This document shows positions 1-8,744 of a DNA stretch of 38,418 nucleotides, in pieces (positions within the stretch are counted from its first letter, which is position 1; each line of letters opens with the position of its first letter). The notes beneath the pieces were generated by a model. It saw only the letters and a program-made list of their open reading frames with translations, did no database searches and was not told where the DNA came from. A program made the translations under genes and the position numbers. Origin of the DNA: Lachnospiraceae bacterium (GTDB taxonomy: Bacteria; Bacillota; Clostridia; Lachnospirales; Lachnospiraceae); the NCBI GenBank assembly GCA_014804795.1, contig JAAUZC010000028.1:1-38418 (forward strand). Direction: 5' to 3'.

Positions 1-136
1 GAATCAGGAATATAAACAGAAAAAAAGCCGTACTTGCAGCAAAGGAACCGATGTTTTTCATTGACATCTGCCTGTTAAAGTTGTAGAAAATCTGATATAT
101 TTTTTTGATCATGGAAAATTTTCCCTGTTTCTTCAA
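1..136 (-). CDS. YihY/BrkB-family membrane protein, N-terminal part (runs off window)
   Basis: An open minus-strand frame enters from the left edge and covers about 45 codons. It reads from a TTG at 136 preceded by a GAGAGGG ribosome-binding site, or from the in-frame ATG at 112. The deduced start is basic and is followed by IGSFAASTAFFLFIFLI, which matches the first transmembrane segment of the YihY/BrkB family (once misnamed ribonuclease BN). These are integral membrane proteins of uncertain function. Only the first of the expected helices is inside the window, so the family call rests on one motif. The start is uncertain because the TTG is very close to its ribosome-binding site. Confidence 0.55.
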   Translation of the reverse strand, partial: MKKQGKFSMIKKIYQIFYNFNRQMSMKNIGSFAASTAFFLFIFLI

Positions 137-197
137 AGTTCCCTCTCCCGGTAATACATTATTACAGAAAATATTCTTATTTTCAGTAGTACACGAT

Positions 198-223
198 TAT
201 GGAAAACGCTCTCATTTTCCATA
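198..223 (-). terminator. Hairpin over the spoIID-like stop codon
   Basis: The arms TATGGAAAA and TTTTCCATA are perfect inverted repeats of 9 bp with an 8-base loop. The hairpin overlaps the stop codon at 212-214. There is no clear U tract, so it may be a weak terminator or only a 3' stabilising stem. Confidence 0.3.
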
Positions 224-1777
224 ATATGTTTCTAAAATCTCCTGATAGGTATTCCCGGCAAGCGCCATATTCTTCGCCCCATTCTGGGACATTCCGACAC
301 CATGCCCAAAACCGCCTCCAACTACAATATATCCTACCATATTTCCTTTCTCGTTACAAATACTTTGCAAAGAAATAAATGCACTGGGCAGTAATTCTGT
401 TGCCGCATATGTGGTATCATTCTGCAGTTTTACCGTTCCTCCCTGTGCCAGTACATAACGGATATTGTATTCTCCCCATACATACACAGTCCCTTTTTCA
501 CAGGAAATTTTTATACAATCTGCCACACCGCCCTCCTGTCTTTCCACTACACTCATCTCTTTAATATTGCCAAGTTCACCTTTACTTATTTCCCGTTCCT
601 CTCCATTTTCTGCGCCTTCCGCCCAGACAAGCCTGCCGTTTATCTGCTGACGTTTCCGGCATCGGTCAAATATATTCTGATCCTTTGTCTCTTCGCATTT
701 ATATTCCCATCGGTAAAATGCTTCTTCCGCTTCCACATGATCATCATATATCTCTCTGATATAATCAAAAAATTCCTGATTCATCAAAACGATATCTTCC
801 GCACTTCCGGAAACTTCCGGCCGTTCTGTCTCCCCGCCATGCCAGACAGATATCTGCGTCCCTCTCCCGCAGGAAGTGGAGTAATAGTAGCATTCCGTAT
901 AGCTGCCGTCTTTCTTCTGCAAAACTTCTCCTGCTGTCTCTGCCACCGCCTGATCTCCCTGCATGGAAGTTTCCAGATTGCGGTAGACCTGACAGGCAGT
1001 ACTGTCATCCACCGCCGCATCATACTGTGGATAAGCCTTATTTTCCTGCTTCATTTTTGCATAGGTTCTGGCACAGACAGCCTGTGCTTTCAAAGCTTCC
1101 AACGGATAGGAAGATGGCATCTCACTGGGAAGCACCCCTTTTACATAGTCTTCCAATGATATTTCATTGATCAGCACGAGTCCTTCTCCTGTCTTCCTGA
1201 CTTCCAGTACACCATCATAAAAAGGATGTCCGCAGGCTCTGTCAAGACTTTTCACCTGTAAAGGGTCGTTTCCTTTGGCGATACGTACTCTGATAATATC
1301 CGTTTTCTCAAAATAGGGGCTGTCCGCCGTAATGGTCAACGTCTCCCCTCCTGCCTCCAATATGATTTCTTTATGAAAAACACCGCCTGTCCCAAGAAGT
1401 ACTACCCGAATTTTTTCTGTATCAGCTTTTTCCACGGTTCCGTTCTCTTCCCCTGCTTTCCCTTTCTCCGAAACCGTTTCCTGTTCTTCTGCCGACTGTT
1501 CTCCGGTCATCTGTTTTTCTTGTTCATTCTCCGGCATTTTTTCTGCCTCTTCAACATCCGTATTATTATCCCTATTGCCCTGGAACAGATATTCTTTCCC
1601 GAAGTTGTCCAAAAATTCATTTTCCTCTGACCCTGGCAATATTTTAAATGCACTCTCGCTCACTGTATGCCCAGCAGCACTACAGGCCTTCTGTACCTGT
1701 CTGTAGCAAAATAAGAGCCATAAAAAAATCACCAGAAAATATGTTATTAAAAAAATATAAGGTTTCCTGTTTTTCAT
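212..1777 (-). CDS. SpoIID/LytB-domain protein (membrane-anchored, long form)
   Basis: This is a SpoIID-family protein of about 521 residues. SpoIID proteins are peptidoglycan lytic transglycosylases that act in engulfment or spore formation. A single membrane segment lies at about residues 8-25 (PYIFLITYFLVIFLWLLF), followed by a Glu-rich linker at about 74-121. The SpoIID domain contains LEDYVKGVLPSEMP, with the conserved glutamate near residue 219, and the closing signature GGGFGHGVGMSQNGA near the C-terminus. The frame is open back to a GTG at 1924. I prefer the ATG at 1777 because it puts the membrane helix at the N-terminus and because the upstream frame runs through a GC-rich stem and a hairpin. 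No strong ribosome-binding site precedes it, so the start is not certain. At about 520 residues it is longer than classical SpoIID (about 340), so it may be a paralogue and not the engulfment protein itself. Confidence 0.85.
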   Translation of the reverse strand: MKNRKPYIFLITYFLVIFLWLLFCYRQVQKACSAAGHTVSESAFKILPGSEENEFLDNFGKEYLFQGNRDNNTDVEEAEKMPENEQEKQMTGEQSAEEQETVSEKGKAGEENGTVEKADTEKIRVVLLGTGGVFHKEIILEAGGETLTITADSPYFEKTDIIRVRIAKGNDPLQVKSLDRACGHPFYDGVLEVRKTGEGLVLINEISLEDYVKGVLPSEMPSSYPLEALKAQAVCARTYAKMKQENKAYPQYDAAVDDSTACQVYRNLETSMQGDQAVAETAGEVLQKKDGSYTECYYYSTSCGRGTQISVWHGGETERPEVSGSAEDIVLMNQEFFDYIREIYDDHVEAEEAFYRWEYKCEETKDQNIFDRCRKRQQINGRLVWAEGAENGEEREISKGELGNIKEMSVVERQEGGVADCIKISCEKGTVYVWGEYNIRYVLAQGGTVKLQNDTTYAATELLPSAFISLQSICNEKGNMVGYIVVGGGFGHGVGMSQNGAKNMALAGNTYQEILETYYGK

Positions 1778-1895
1778 ATTCCATTTTATTCTATCAGGGA
1801 AACTTTCATGCATTGCAATCGAGAGTGGAGGATTTCTTCCTATATTCGCGCGCCGCTTTAGCGGAATACTTTCTTTGCGCGGGTCTGTGCATAAC

Positions 1896-1933
1896 AAAAG
1901 ACGAGTAAAAAGTATCACCTTCACTCGTCTTTT
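1896..1933. terminator. 11-bp perfect hairpin, possible bidirectional terminator
   Basis: AAAAGACGAGT at 1896-1906 and ACTCGTCTTTT at 1923-1933 are perfect inverted repeats around a 16-base loop. The plus strand continues with a T-rich stretch. It lies upstream of the preferred spoIID start and next to the candidate structured RNA, so which transcript it ends is unclear. Confidence 0.45.
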
Positions 1934-1960
1934 CTGTTCTTATTTTTTATATTATTAAAA

Positions 1961-2150
1961 AATCTGAACCCCCAAAATGCGGAATCCTGTAAGTTGACTC
2001 CTAGCGAACGCCAGGTGGGTTACCGCAAACACACTTCTGCCTTCCACTGCTTAGGCTGTCGCCCGGAGGCCTGACATCCATGTGATAATGTAGGTGTCCC
2101 GTTTAAAGTAAATGTAGGTTCAAAATAACAGGAATTCTTTTGCATTTCAG
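1961..2150 (+). ncRNA. ssrS: Candidate structured RNA, possibly 6S RNA
   Basis: This gene-free stretch has the outline of 6S RNA, a long irregular rod of about 190 nt that binds RNA polymerase. The closing helix is AAATGC at 1975-1980 with GCATTT at 2142-2147. It continues as GAATCCTGT at 1982-1990 with ACAGGAATTC at 2128-2137 (one bulged A). Inside, GACTCCTA pairs with TAGGTGTC except for one mismatch, and GCCT pairs with AGGC around an apical loop. A TATATT -10-like box lies at 1948-1953, and a weak stem AGGTTA/TAACCT follows at 2149-2170. Strand and identity are inferred from pairing alone. The minus strand folds similarly and could instead be a leader of the spoIID-like gene. Confidence 0.42.
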
Positions 2151-2212
2151 GTTAATAAGTATTATAACCTCTTTCGATTTGTTTTACAACAGAAATTATT
2201 AAAATTCTTCAG

Positions 2213-2249
2213 AAAAAAATTCCAGAGATTAATCTCTCTGGAATTTTTT
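2213..2249. terminator. Strong bidirectional terminator
   Basis: The stem AATTCCAGAGA pairs with TCTCTGGAATT around a 6-base loop. It is flanked by an A run on the left and a T run on the right, so it works in either direction. It lies 22 bases beyond the stop of the secreted-protein gene on the minus strand. It could also stop transcription leaving the candidate RNA on the plus strand. Confidence 0.8.
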
Positions 2250-2270
2250 CAGCTTATTCTATTTTGCTCA

Positions 2271-2855
2271 TTATTCAATCGGAGTTACTACAGCTGTATC
2301 AAAGAACTTAGCATACAGATACAGAGGTCCGCACCAGGGAACATCTTCCTCAACGGGAGCCATTCCTGCAGGGATTGTGATCACATAGTGATTTCCATCA
2401 TAATCGTATGTAATTACTGCATCAACATTAGCATCATTCAGTTTCTGCATAACATCGCTGGAGAAAGTGGAAATGCCGAGTTCCACGCCGTCAATTTCAA
2501 CCACGCCAGCCTCATCGCCTGCTGCAACAGCTGCCTCAACTGCCTGATCAATCTTCAGGCTGATCGCTTTTTCAACTGCTTCCAGAGCTGCAAATGAATT
2601 AGTGGAACAAGGGGAACAAGGAGTACAAGAACCGCCACCAACTGATGTGCTCGGTGTCTGAGTTACTGTTGAGCCCGGTGTCTGAGACGGAGTTGTTGTC
2701 TCAGTCCCATCTCCTGGTGTGCTCGGTGTCTCAACCTGTCCTGAAAGAGTCGCAATACCATCATTATCGCCTGCTGCTGCAAAGGACATCATTCCCATGC
2801 TGACTAATAACGCTACTGCTAAAGCCAATGCACCTAATTTTTTGATTTTTTTCAT
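2271..2855 (-). CDS. Small secreted Thr/Pro-rich protein
   Basis: This is a 194-residue exported protein with no firm family. The start at 2855 is chosen because AAAGGAAAGGA lies upstream at good spacing and because it begins a clean signal peptide (KKIKKLGALALAVALLVSMG, cleavage probably after SFA). Next comes a low-complexity Thr/Ser/Pro segment built from repeats of TPSTPGDG- and TPSQTPGS-like units. A Gly/Cys segment (SCTPCSPCST) follows, then a C-terminal domain of about 100 residues ending in an ITYDYDGNHYVITIPAG strand pattern. I recall similar YxVTIPAG-type ends on other Lachnospiraceae surface proteins, but I know of no function. There is no LPXTG motif or membrane anchor, so it is probably released or held non-covalently. 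It is monocistronic, with its own strong promoter and terminator. Confidence 0.7.
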   Translation of the reverse strand: MKKIKKLGALALAVALLVSMGMMSFAAAGDNDGIATLSGQVETPSTPGDGTETTTPSQTPGSTVTQTPSTSVGGGSCTPCSPCSTNSFAALEAVEKAISLKIDQAVEAAVAAGDEAGVVEIDGVELGISTFSSDVMQKLNDANVDAVITYDYDGNHYVITIPAGMAPVEEDVPWCGPLYLYAKFFDTAVVTPIE

Positions 2856-2894
2856 AATAGTAATCCTTTCCTTTATATTTTGAAATTTTTTATC

Positions 2895-2923
2895 ATTATA
2901 GAAAATCCCCCCCAATATGTCAA
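2895..2923 (-). promoter_or_regulatory. Consensus promoter with a G7 tract in the spacer
   Basis: The -35 TTGACA is at 2923-2918 and the -10 TATAAT at 2900-2895. The spacer is exactly 17 bp and contains seven consecutive G on the minus strand (2907-2913). Transcription would start near 2888 and serve the small secreted protein. Both hexamers are perfect, and slippage of the G tract would change the spacer length. Confidence 0.75.
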
Positions 2924-2941
2924 GCGGATTTTTTCTAAATT

Positions 2942-4591
2942 CTATCTCTTCAAGCGGAATTTCCTCGTCTTCTCCTCCAGCAGATGCACCTGTTCAAACA
3001 ACTCATTGCTGACTGCCGCAGACTCCTCACTGTTTGCAGAATTATTCTGCACCACGGAGTTTATCTGTCCGATACCGACAGAGACCTGAGATAACGCTTC
3101 AGCTTCCTGATGAATTGCTTCCGTAATGGAACTGATCGCCTCATCGGAACGCATCACAAGTTCGTGTGCCTGTCTCAAAGATTGGGATACTTCCTCTACG
3201 ATCCGGCTGCCCCGGTCAGTCGCCTGCACAGAGTTTTCAATCAGCTGTCTGGTTGCTTTCACGGCTTCATCGGACTTTGATGCCAGAACCTGTACTTCAC
3301 TTGCAACAACGGCAAATCCCTTACCGAGTTCTCCGACGCGGGCGGCCTCCACTGCCGCATTTAACGCCAGAAGGTTGGTCTGGGAAGCGATATCCTCAAT
3401 CGTATTGATGATCTTACTGATCTGGCTGGAAGCCTCCGTAATATCTCCCATAGCAGCTACCATCTTCTCCATCTGTCTGCTGCTGATCGTAACCTGTTCA
3501 CTGGTAAGCTGGGCACTGCGGCTGGCATCCGCGATCGCTTTCACATTCCTGGCAGCGCTTCCGGATAATTCATCCATTGTGGCATACAGTTCCTGTACCG
3601 CGCTTGCCTGCTCCGTAACCCCCTGTGCCAGAGACTGGGAGCCGCCGGAAAGCTGCCCCGCATAAGAAGCCACTTGCTGCTCCGCCTGAACGATCCCCCG
3701 TATTGTATCCGAAACAGAACCCGTAAAACGTCCCAGTGCCTCTTCAATGGACTGAAAATCACCGATATACCGCGCAGAAACAGAAACATCAAAATTGCCC
3801 TGTGCCAGTTCGCTCATAATACGGTCTATATCCGCCACATACTCCTGAATACGGCTCATGGCCTCCTCCAGTGTCTGTGCCAGTTCGCCCAGCTCGTTTT
3901 CAGAATGATAGTCCAGATGCAGAGAAAGATTGCCATCATGCAAAGGACGGGTCTTCTCGGTAATACCGATCAACGGCCCGACTACGTGCCGTTTTACATA
4001 CATCACCAGACTGATCAGGCCGCCAAGCGCCAATACCAGACATACACAGGTGGAAATATGCATGAAAATAATCGTTTTGCTTATTCTGGCAGCATATTCG
4101 TCAGTGAGCGTTTCACTCCGCTCCACCACTTCCCCTAAAAGCCCCACCAATGTACTCAAATTCGGGAGAATCGTCTCCTGATAATACTGTCCTGCCTGCT
4201 CTTTGTCATTCCCGTATATTTCTAACACAGTGCCCGCAGAGGCATGAAGTTCTTTATGCAACGGCTCAATCCGGTCGCGCAATTTCTTAATCTCCGCATC
4301 TTCCAATTCCATATCTCCGTACACCCACTGTCCCAGTACACAGGCCGTATGATCCAGGCTGCCTGTAAATTCCGTGTCGGCATACAGTGCATTACTCAGG
4401 TTGGCCGCCCATTTATAATGAGCCGTTTCAGCGCTTTGGATCCGATTTAATGTGGCGGAAGCACTGACACTATTCTTCTGCAGTGATTCGATACGCAATA
4501 TATTGAATGTTGTTATGCAGCTGAAAAGAACGATCATAATAACAGCATAGGCAACACGGATGTTGATCGATCTTTTAATACTGTTTCCCAT
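2942..4591 (-). CDS. Methyl-accepting chemotaxis protein with CZB-like sensor
   Basis: This is a 549-residue transmembrane chemoreceptor that would signal to CheA through CheW. TM1 is at about 13-33 and TM2 at about 173-198. Between them is a sensor with the pattern of a chemoreceptor zinc-binding (CZB) domain: H58 in AHYKW, then [13 protein letters not shown] with C84, then LHKELH with H112 and H116. A HAMP domain follows at about 196-250. The signalling hairpin contains [20 protein letters not shown] and [15 protein letters not shown] near 403-437. The C-terminus lacks a CheR-binding pentapeptide. The start has a strong AAGGAGGA site. The gene is alone, with its own promoter, and no chemotaxis or flagellar operon is in view. 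Confidence 0.93.
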   Translation of the reverse strand: MGNSIKRSINIRVAYAVIMIVLFSCITTFNILRIESLQKNSVSASATLNRIQSAETAHYKWAANLSNALYADTEFTGSLDHTACVLGQWVYGDMELEDAEIKKLRDRIEPLHKELHASAGTVLEIYGNDKEQAGQYYQETILPNLSTLVGLLGEVVERSETLTDEYAARISKTIIFMHISTCVCLVLALGGLISLVMYVKRHVVGPLIGITEKTRPLHDGNLSLHLDYHSENELGELAQTLEEAMSRIQEYVADIDRIMSELAQGNFDVSVSARYIGDFQSIEEALGRFTGSVSDTIRGIVQAEQQVASYAGQLSGGSQSLAQGVTEQASAVQELYATMDELSGSAARNVKAIADASRSAQLTSEQVTISSRQMEKMVAAMGDITEASSQISKIINTIEDIASQTNLLALNAAVEAARVGELGKGFAVVASEVQVLASKSDEAVKATRQLIENSVQATDRGSRIVEEVSQSLRQAHELVMRSDEAISSITEAIHQEAEALSQVSVGIGQINSVVQNNSANSEESAAVSNELFEQVHLLEEKTRKFRLKR

Positions 4592-4623
4592 AAATTCTGA
4601 AATCCTCCTTTTTATTTTTCTTC

Positions 4624-4652
4624 ATTATATAATAAAGTTACTATAATTGCAA
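4624..4652 (-). promoter_or_regulatory. Sigma-A promoter of the chemoreceptor gene
   Basis: TTGCAA at 4652-4647 and TATAAT at 4629-4624 are separated by 17 bp. They lie about 30 bases upstream of the chemoreceptor start codon. Confidence 0.7.
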
Positions 4653-4690
4653 TCAATCTCAAAAACACAGAAAATTTTAGATGATTTTTA

Positions 4691-4718
4691 TTGATTTTAT
4701 CCTTTAATTATGTATAAT
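4691..4718 (+). promoter_or_regulatory. Promoter of pckA
   Basis: TTGATT at 4691-4696 and TATAAT at 4713-4718 are separated by 16 bp. The leader of about 85 nt contains an A/T-rich stem (GGAAAAA with TTTTTCTCC at about 4750-4771). Confidence 0.6.
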
Positions 4719-4810
4719 ATGATATTGGTATTCAATATGTCCATTATGTGGAAAAATTTCATTTTTCTCCATAAACAGACAAATATTAAAGAAAAGAGGT
4801 TAAATGTAAA

Positions 4811-6415
4811 ATGGCAGAAATCAATTTAAGCAAGTATGGCATTACCGGAACCACAGAAATTGTTTACAATCCTTCTTTTGAAATGTTGTTTGAGGAAGAG
4901 ACAAAATCTGATCTGACCGGTTATGAAAAGGGACAGGTGAGTGAACTCGGCGCTGTAAACGTAATGACCGGTATCTATACAGGCCGTTCCCCCAAAGATA
5001 AGTTTATCGTAATGGATGAAAATTCAAAAGATACCGTATGGTGGACTTCCGACGAATACAAGAACGATAACCATCCGGCTTCAGAAGAAACCTGGAATGC
5101 CGTAAAGGAACTGGCTCTCAATGAGCTTTCCAACAAGAGACTCTTTGTTGTAGATGCGTTCTGCGGTGCAAACCATGACACACGTATGGCTATCCGTTTC
5201 ATCATGGAAGTGGCCTGGCAGGCTCATTTCGTAAAAAATATGTTCATCATCCCTTCCGACGAAGAGCTTGAGAACTTTGAGCCCGATTTCGTTGTTTACA
5301 ACGCTTCCAAGGCAAAAGTAGAAAATTATAAAGAGTTAGGTCTGAATTCCGAAACTGCTGTTGTGTTCAATATCACAAGCCGCGAGCAGGTTATCTTAAA
5401 TACATGGTACGGCGGAGAAATGAAGAAAGGTATGTTCTCCATGATGAATTACTATCTGCCGTTAAAGGGCATCGCTTCCATGCACTGCTCTGCCAACACA
5501 GATATGAACGGTGAGAATACCGCTATCTTCTTCGGTCTTTCCGGTACAGGTAAAACTACTCTGTCCACAGATCCCAAGCGTCTCCTGATCGGTGATGACG
5601 AGCACGGCTGGGATGACAACGGCGTATTCAACTTTGAAGGCGGCTGCTATGCAAAAGTTATTGATCTCGACAAAGAATCCGAGCCCGATATTTACAATGC
5701 AATTAAGCGCAACGCACTTCTTGAGAACGTAACTCTGGATGAAGAGGGCAAGATCGATTTCAAAGATAAGAGCGTAACGGAAAACACACGTGTATCTTAT
5801 CCGATCGACCACATTGAAAATATTGTACGTCCTGTATCCACAGCACCGGCAGCTAAGAACGTGATTTTCCTGTCCGCAGATGCTTTCGGCGTACTTCCTC
5901 CTGTATCTATTCTGACACCGGAACAGACACAGTACTACTTCCTGTCCGGCTTCACAGCAAAACTTGCCGGTACAGAGCGCGGCATCACAGAGCCTACACC
6001 TACTTTCTCCGCTTGCTTCGGTCAGGCATTCTTAGAGCTTCACCCGACAAAATACGGCGAAGAGCTTGTTAAGAAGATGGAACAGAACGGTGCGAAAGCA
6101 TATCTGGTAAATACAGGCTGGAACGGCACAGGCAAACGTATCACCATCAAAGATACCCGTGGTATCATCGATGCGATCCTGAACGGCGACATTCTGAACG
6201 CTCCTACAAAGAAGATTCCTTACTTCAACTTTGAAGTACCGACAGAGCTTCCGGGTGTAGATACAAATATTCTTGATCCTCGTGATACTTATGCAGATGC
6301 TTCCGAATGGGAGACAAAAGCAAAAGATCTGGCACAGAGATTTGTAAAGAACTTTGCGAAATATGAAGGCAATGATGCAGGTAAAGCTTTAGTTGCAGCG
6401 GGTCCTCAGTTATAA
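4811..6415 (+). CDS. pckA: Phosphoenolpyruvate carboxykinase (ATP)
   Basis: This cytoplasmic enzyme interconverts oxaloacetate + ATP and phosphoenolpyruvate + CO2 + ADP. In fermentative Clostridia it often runs in the carboxylating direction and conserves ATP. The 534-residue length is typical. The substrate-binding motif [10 protein letters not shown] is near residue 56. The P-loop GLSGTGKTT is at 242-250, the metal-binding LIGDDEHGW near 259-267, and [12 protein letters not shown] follows later in the mobile-lid half. The start is preceded by AGAGG at slightly long spacing. The gene is monocistronic, with its own promoter and a shared terminator downstream. All key motifs are intact. Confidence 0.97.
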   Translation: MAEINLSKYGITGTTEIVYNPSFEMLFEEETKSDLTGYEKGQVSELGAVNVMTGIYTGRSPKDKFIVMDENSKDTVWWTSDEYKNDNHPASEETWNAVKELALNELSNKRLFVVDAFCGANHDTRMAIRFIMEVAWQAHFVKNMFIIPSDEELENFEPDFVVYNASKAKVENYKELGLNSETAVVFNITSREQVILNTWYGGEMKKGMFSMMNYYLPLKGIASMHCSANTDMNGENTAIFFGLSGTGKTTLSTDPKRLLIGDDEHGWDDNGVFNFEGGCYAKVIDLDKESEPDIYNAIKRNALLENVTLDEEGKIDFKDKSVTENTRVSYPIDHIENIVRPVSTAPAAKNVIFLSADAFGVLPPVSILTPEQTQYYFLSGFTAKLAGTERGITEPTPTFSACFGQAFLELHPTKYGEELVKKMEQNGAKAYLVNTGWNGTGKRITIKDTRGIIDAILNGDILNAPTKKIPYFNFEVPTELPGVDTNILDPRDTYADASEWETKAKDLAQRFVKNFAKYEGNDAGKALVAAGPQL

Positions 6416-6455
6416 AAAACAATGTCTGTAAGTTTATAAGTGATCAGTAACGAAT

Positions 6456-6502
6456 AACAGGTATGTAACGGTTCCATGATAAAGACCATTACATACCTGT
6501 TT
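6456..6502. terminator. Bidirectional terminator between pckA and the aminopeptidase gene
   Basis: AACAGGTATGTAA pairs with TTACATACCTGTT, followed by TTTGTT. It lies in the 114-base gap between two convergent genes. Confidence 0.8.
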
Positions 6503-6529
6503 TGTTCCTGTTCTTTTACGAAAATAGAG

Positions 6530-8335
6530 TTAAAGTTCCCTCGTCGCCTCAAGCAGCCATTCCTGCTCCTCTTTGTCAAGAAACGGTGTTATCCGCTCTC
6601 TCACTTCCTTATGGTAAGCATTGATCCTCTCCACATCCCGGACTGTAAGGAAACGTTTGTCAAGCGCCTCTCTGTCTATGGGCACCCAGGTTAAATGCCT
6701 GAAACCAAGGAACGTCCCATATTCATTTTCTTCTTCTTTTACAACTTCCAGTATATTCTCAGTGCGAACGCCGAATTTCCCCGCAAAATACATGCCGGGC
6801 TCGTCACTGGTCAACATCCCTTCCCGCAGCGCATATTCTTTTGCATCTTTCCGGTACTGCCAGGCGATCCGGTGGGGTCCTTCATGGACATTCAAAATAT
6901 ATCCTATGCCATGTCCTGTTCCGTGTTTGTAATCCAGATGCTCTTTCCACAGATTCTGTCTTGCCATAATATCCAGATTCCGCCCTGTAGCCCCCTCCAG
7001 GAATACGGCGTCAGCAAGCTGCAGCATAGCGGCGGCTACAAGAGAAAATATTTTCTTCTCTTCTTCGCTTGTTTCACCGAGCACGATCGTTCTTGTCACA
7101 TCCGTTGTGCCGCCCATGTATTGACCTCCAGAGTCAACAAGCACCATTCCCTTTGCCTCCAGTCTGCGATCTGTTTCCTCTGTAGCCGAATAATGAACAA
7201 TGGCGCCGTTATCCGCATAACCGCAGATCGTTGTAAACGAAATATCCAGAAAACCCGGAACCTTTCGACGAAATTCTTCCAGTTTTTCCGCCGCGGAGAT
7301 TTCTGTGATCTCCTCTCCCTCCACATGGTTTTTTAACCAGTAAATAAACTTACACAGTGCTGCGCTGTCCTTCAGATAGGCCTCTCTGCTGCATGTGAGT
7401 TCTTTCTCGTTTTTGATGGCTTTTAACAGTTCTGTAGGCGATTCCTGCAAAACCAGCTTGCTCTTTCCGGAGAGAACTTTCATCAGACGGTAACTTAAAT
7501 ATTCTCCCGAAGATGAAATTTTTAGAGCGTTTTCTTCTTTTGTCCCGAGCTTCTTTTCAAGCCACGTAAAAAGTGTTTCATACTCTTCAATGGTTACGCC
7601 AAAGCGCTCCAGAGAAAGTCCGTGGGCCGCTTTTTTCTGTAAAAACAAAGTACAGTCTTCTTTTCCCACAAAAGCATAGGAAAGCGCCACCGGATTGCAG
7701 GCAATATCCGCTCCCCGCAGATTAAACAGCCACATAATATCATCGAGACTGCTCAAAAACAGGCAATCCATCCCCTCTTTTTCCAACACACACCTTACTT
7801 CTTTCAGCTTATCTCCACAGGACATCCCGGCATATTCCTCGGAAAGTTCCCAGATGGGTTCTGCGGGCAGCAAAGGTCTGTCTTTCCAGGCAAGATCAGA
7901 AAGGTCTTTCTCATAATAAATTGCCGCCTTTTTTTCCTGACATACTTTTTCTAACCTTTCTCCCTGTTCTGCACTGACACAGTTGCCGTCGAATCCCAAT
8001 ACTTCTCCTGCCTGCAGGTTTTCCTTTAAATATGCTTCGATCGTGGGAACGCCCTTTTCCTGCATACGCATCAGCTCTATGCCCGTTCCTGCAAGCTGCT
8101 CACCTGCCTGAAGGAAATAACGCCCGTCTGTCCAGAGCGCCGCACTCTTTTCCCCGACAAGCAGCGTACCGTTTGAACCGGTAAAACCGCTGAAATACGC
8201 TCTCGCCCGGAAATGCTCATGGACATACTCTGAACCATGACAATCCGCCGATGTGATCATATAATAATTGATCCCATTCTCTTTCATTGCGCCTCTAAGC
8301 GCCGAAAGCCTTTCTAAAACCACTTTATTTTCCAT
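6530..8335 (-). CDS. Aminopeptidase P family protein (Xaa-Pro aminopeptidase, M24B)
   Basis: This is a 601-residue metallopeptidase of the long, three-domain form. It would remove the N-terminal residue from peptides with proline second, in the cytoplasm. The first two thirds hold two creatinase-N-like domains (for example AYFSGFTGSNGTLLV near 46-60). The M24 catalytic domain carries the five metal ligands D401 (VDSGG), D412 (TTDVTRT), H475 (HGTGHGIGY), E512 (SDEPGMY) and E526 (RTENILEV). A C-terminal M24C-like extension of about 60 residues closes the protein. The start at 8335 is set by AGGAGG seven bases upstream. An upstream in-frame ATG at 8380 has no such site. Confidence 0.93.
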   Translation of the reverse strand: MENKVVLERLSALRGAMKENGINYYMITSADCHGSEYVHEHFRARAYFSGFTGSNGTLLVGEKSAALWTDGRYFLQAGEQLAGTGIELMRMQEKGVPTIEAYLKENLQAGEVLGFDGNCVSAEQGERLEKVCQEKKAAIYYEKDLSDLAWKDRPLLPAEPIWELSEEYAGMSCGDKLKEVRCVLEKEGMDCLFLSSLDDIMWLFNLRGADIACNPVALSYAFVGKEDCTLFLQKKAAHGLSLERFGVTIEEYETLFTWLEKKLGTKEENALKISSSGEYLSYRLMKVLSGKSKLVLQESPTELLKAIKNEKELTCSREAYLKDSAALCKFIYWLKNHVEGEEITEISAAEKLEEFRRKVPGFLDISFTTICGYADNGAIVHYSATEETDRRLEAKGMVLVDSGGQYMGGTTDVTRTIVLGETSEEEKKIFSLVAAAMLQLADAVFLEGATGRNLDIMARQNLWKEHLDYKHGTGHGIGYILNVHEGPHRIAWQYRKDAKEYALREGMLTSDEPGMYFAGKFGVRTENILEVVKEEENEYGTFLGFRHLTWVPIDREALDKRFLTVRDVERINAYHKEVRERITPFLDKEEQEWLLEATREL

Positions 8336-8418
8336 TTTAATCCTCCTATTCGTCTCTTCTGAATTTTTTAGTGTTCCCATTATCTACTTCATAACCCGGA
8401 AGTTGTTTATATATCTAT

Positions 8419-8679
8419 TCACTGAATAAAAGCTGTTTTATCAGTGCTGTTATATCCTTTTCCCCTGTAGTCTTTATGTGTAACAACATTTTCTATGAAT
8501 GCGTATGGTCTTACATTCATTTTTATTGCTTCTCGAACCAACTTACTACCTCCACAACCAGAGCTCCGGTAAAATAAATAACAAAAGGGGTGACTGTAAC
8601 CACGCGGAACCCCGTTGTTATTTATTTTACCGGAGCTCGTCCTTTTGCAACAGTCTTTTGCAAAACAGTCTTTATCCAT
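8419..8679 (-). pseudogene. GNAT acetyltransferase remnant interrupted by an inverted repeat
   Basis: The open frame encodes 86 residues. The segment KLVREAIKMNVRPYAFIENV followed by VTHKDYRGKGY is the typical acetyl-CoA-binding region of a GNAT N-acetyltransferase (R/Q-x-x-G-x-G/A). The N-terminal half of the fold is missing and the frame diverges right after RGKGY. The middle of the frame, about 26 codons, is the translated 78-bp inverted repeat at 8561-8638. I infer a decayed acetyltransferase gene; no original substrate can be given. Confidence 0.6.
8561..8638. repeat. Long perfect inverted repeat (23-bp arms, nested stem)
   Basis: The arms at 8561-8583 and 8616-8638 are exact reverse complements, beginning GAGCTCCGGTAAAAT and ending with the mirror of that. 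Inside, GGGGT pairs with ACCCC, so the whole 78 bp folds as one hairpin. There is no T tract outside the arms as expected of an ordinary terminator. No second copy is in this window. It resembles a small palindromic, MITE-like element. Confidence 0.8.
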
Positions 8680-8744
8680 TATACATAAAAAACCAAATTT
8701 TTCCTATATCATTTGTAAATTTTTTATGAATTGACAGAATAAAC

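Noticed and set aside
737-1159. 140-codon open frame opposite the spoIID-like gene
   Set aside because: It overlaps the SpoIID domain on the other strand and has no start signal.
1778-1924. Upstream extension of the spoIID-like frame to a GTG at 1924
   Set aside because: The GTG lies in a hairpin, and the extension would bury the membrane helix behind an unrelated stretch.
3126-3665. 179-codon open frame opposite the chemoreceptor gene
   Set aside because: It mirrors the strongly conserved signalling domain on the other strand and has no ribosome-binding site or family features.
8731-8736. TTGACA upstream of the citrate synthase gene as its -35 box
   Set aside because: The nearest TATAAT-like box is more than 25 bp away; TTGTAT at 8745 gives a workable 18-bp spacing.
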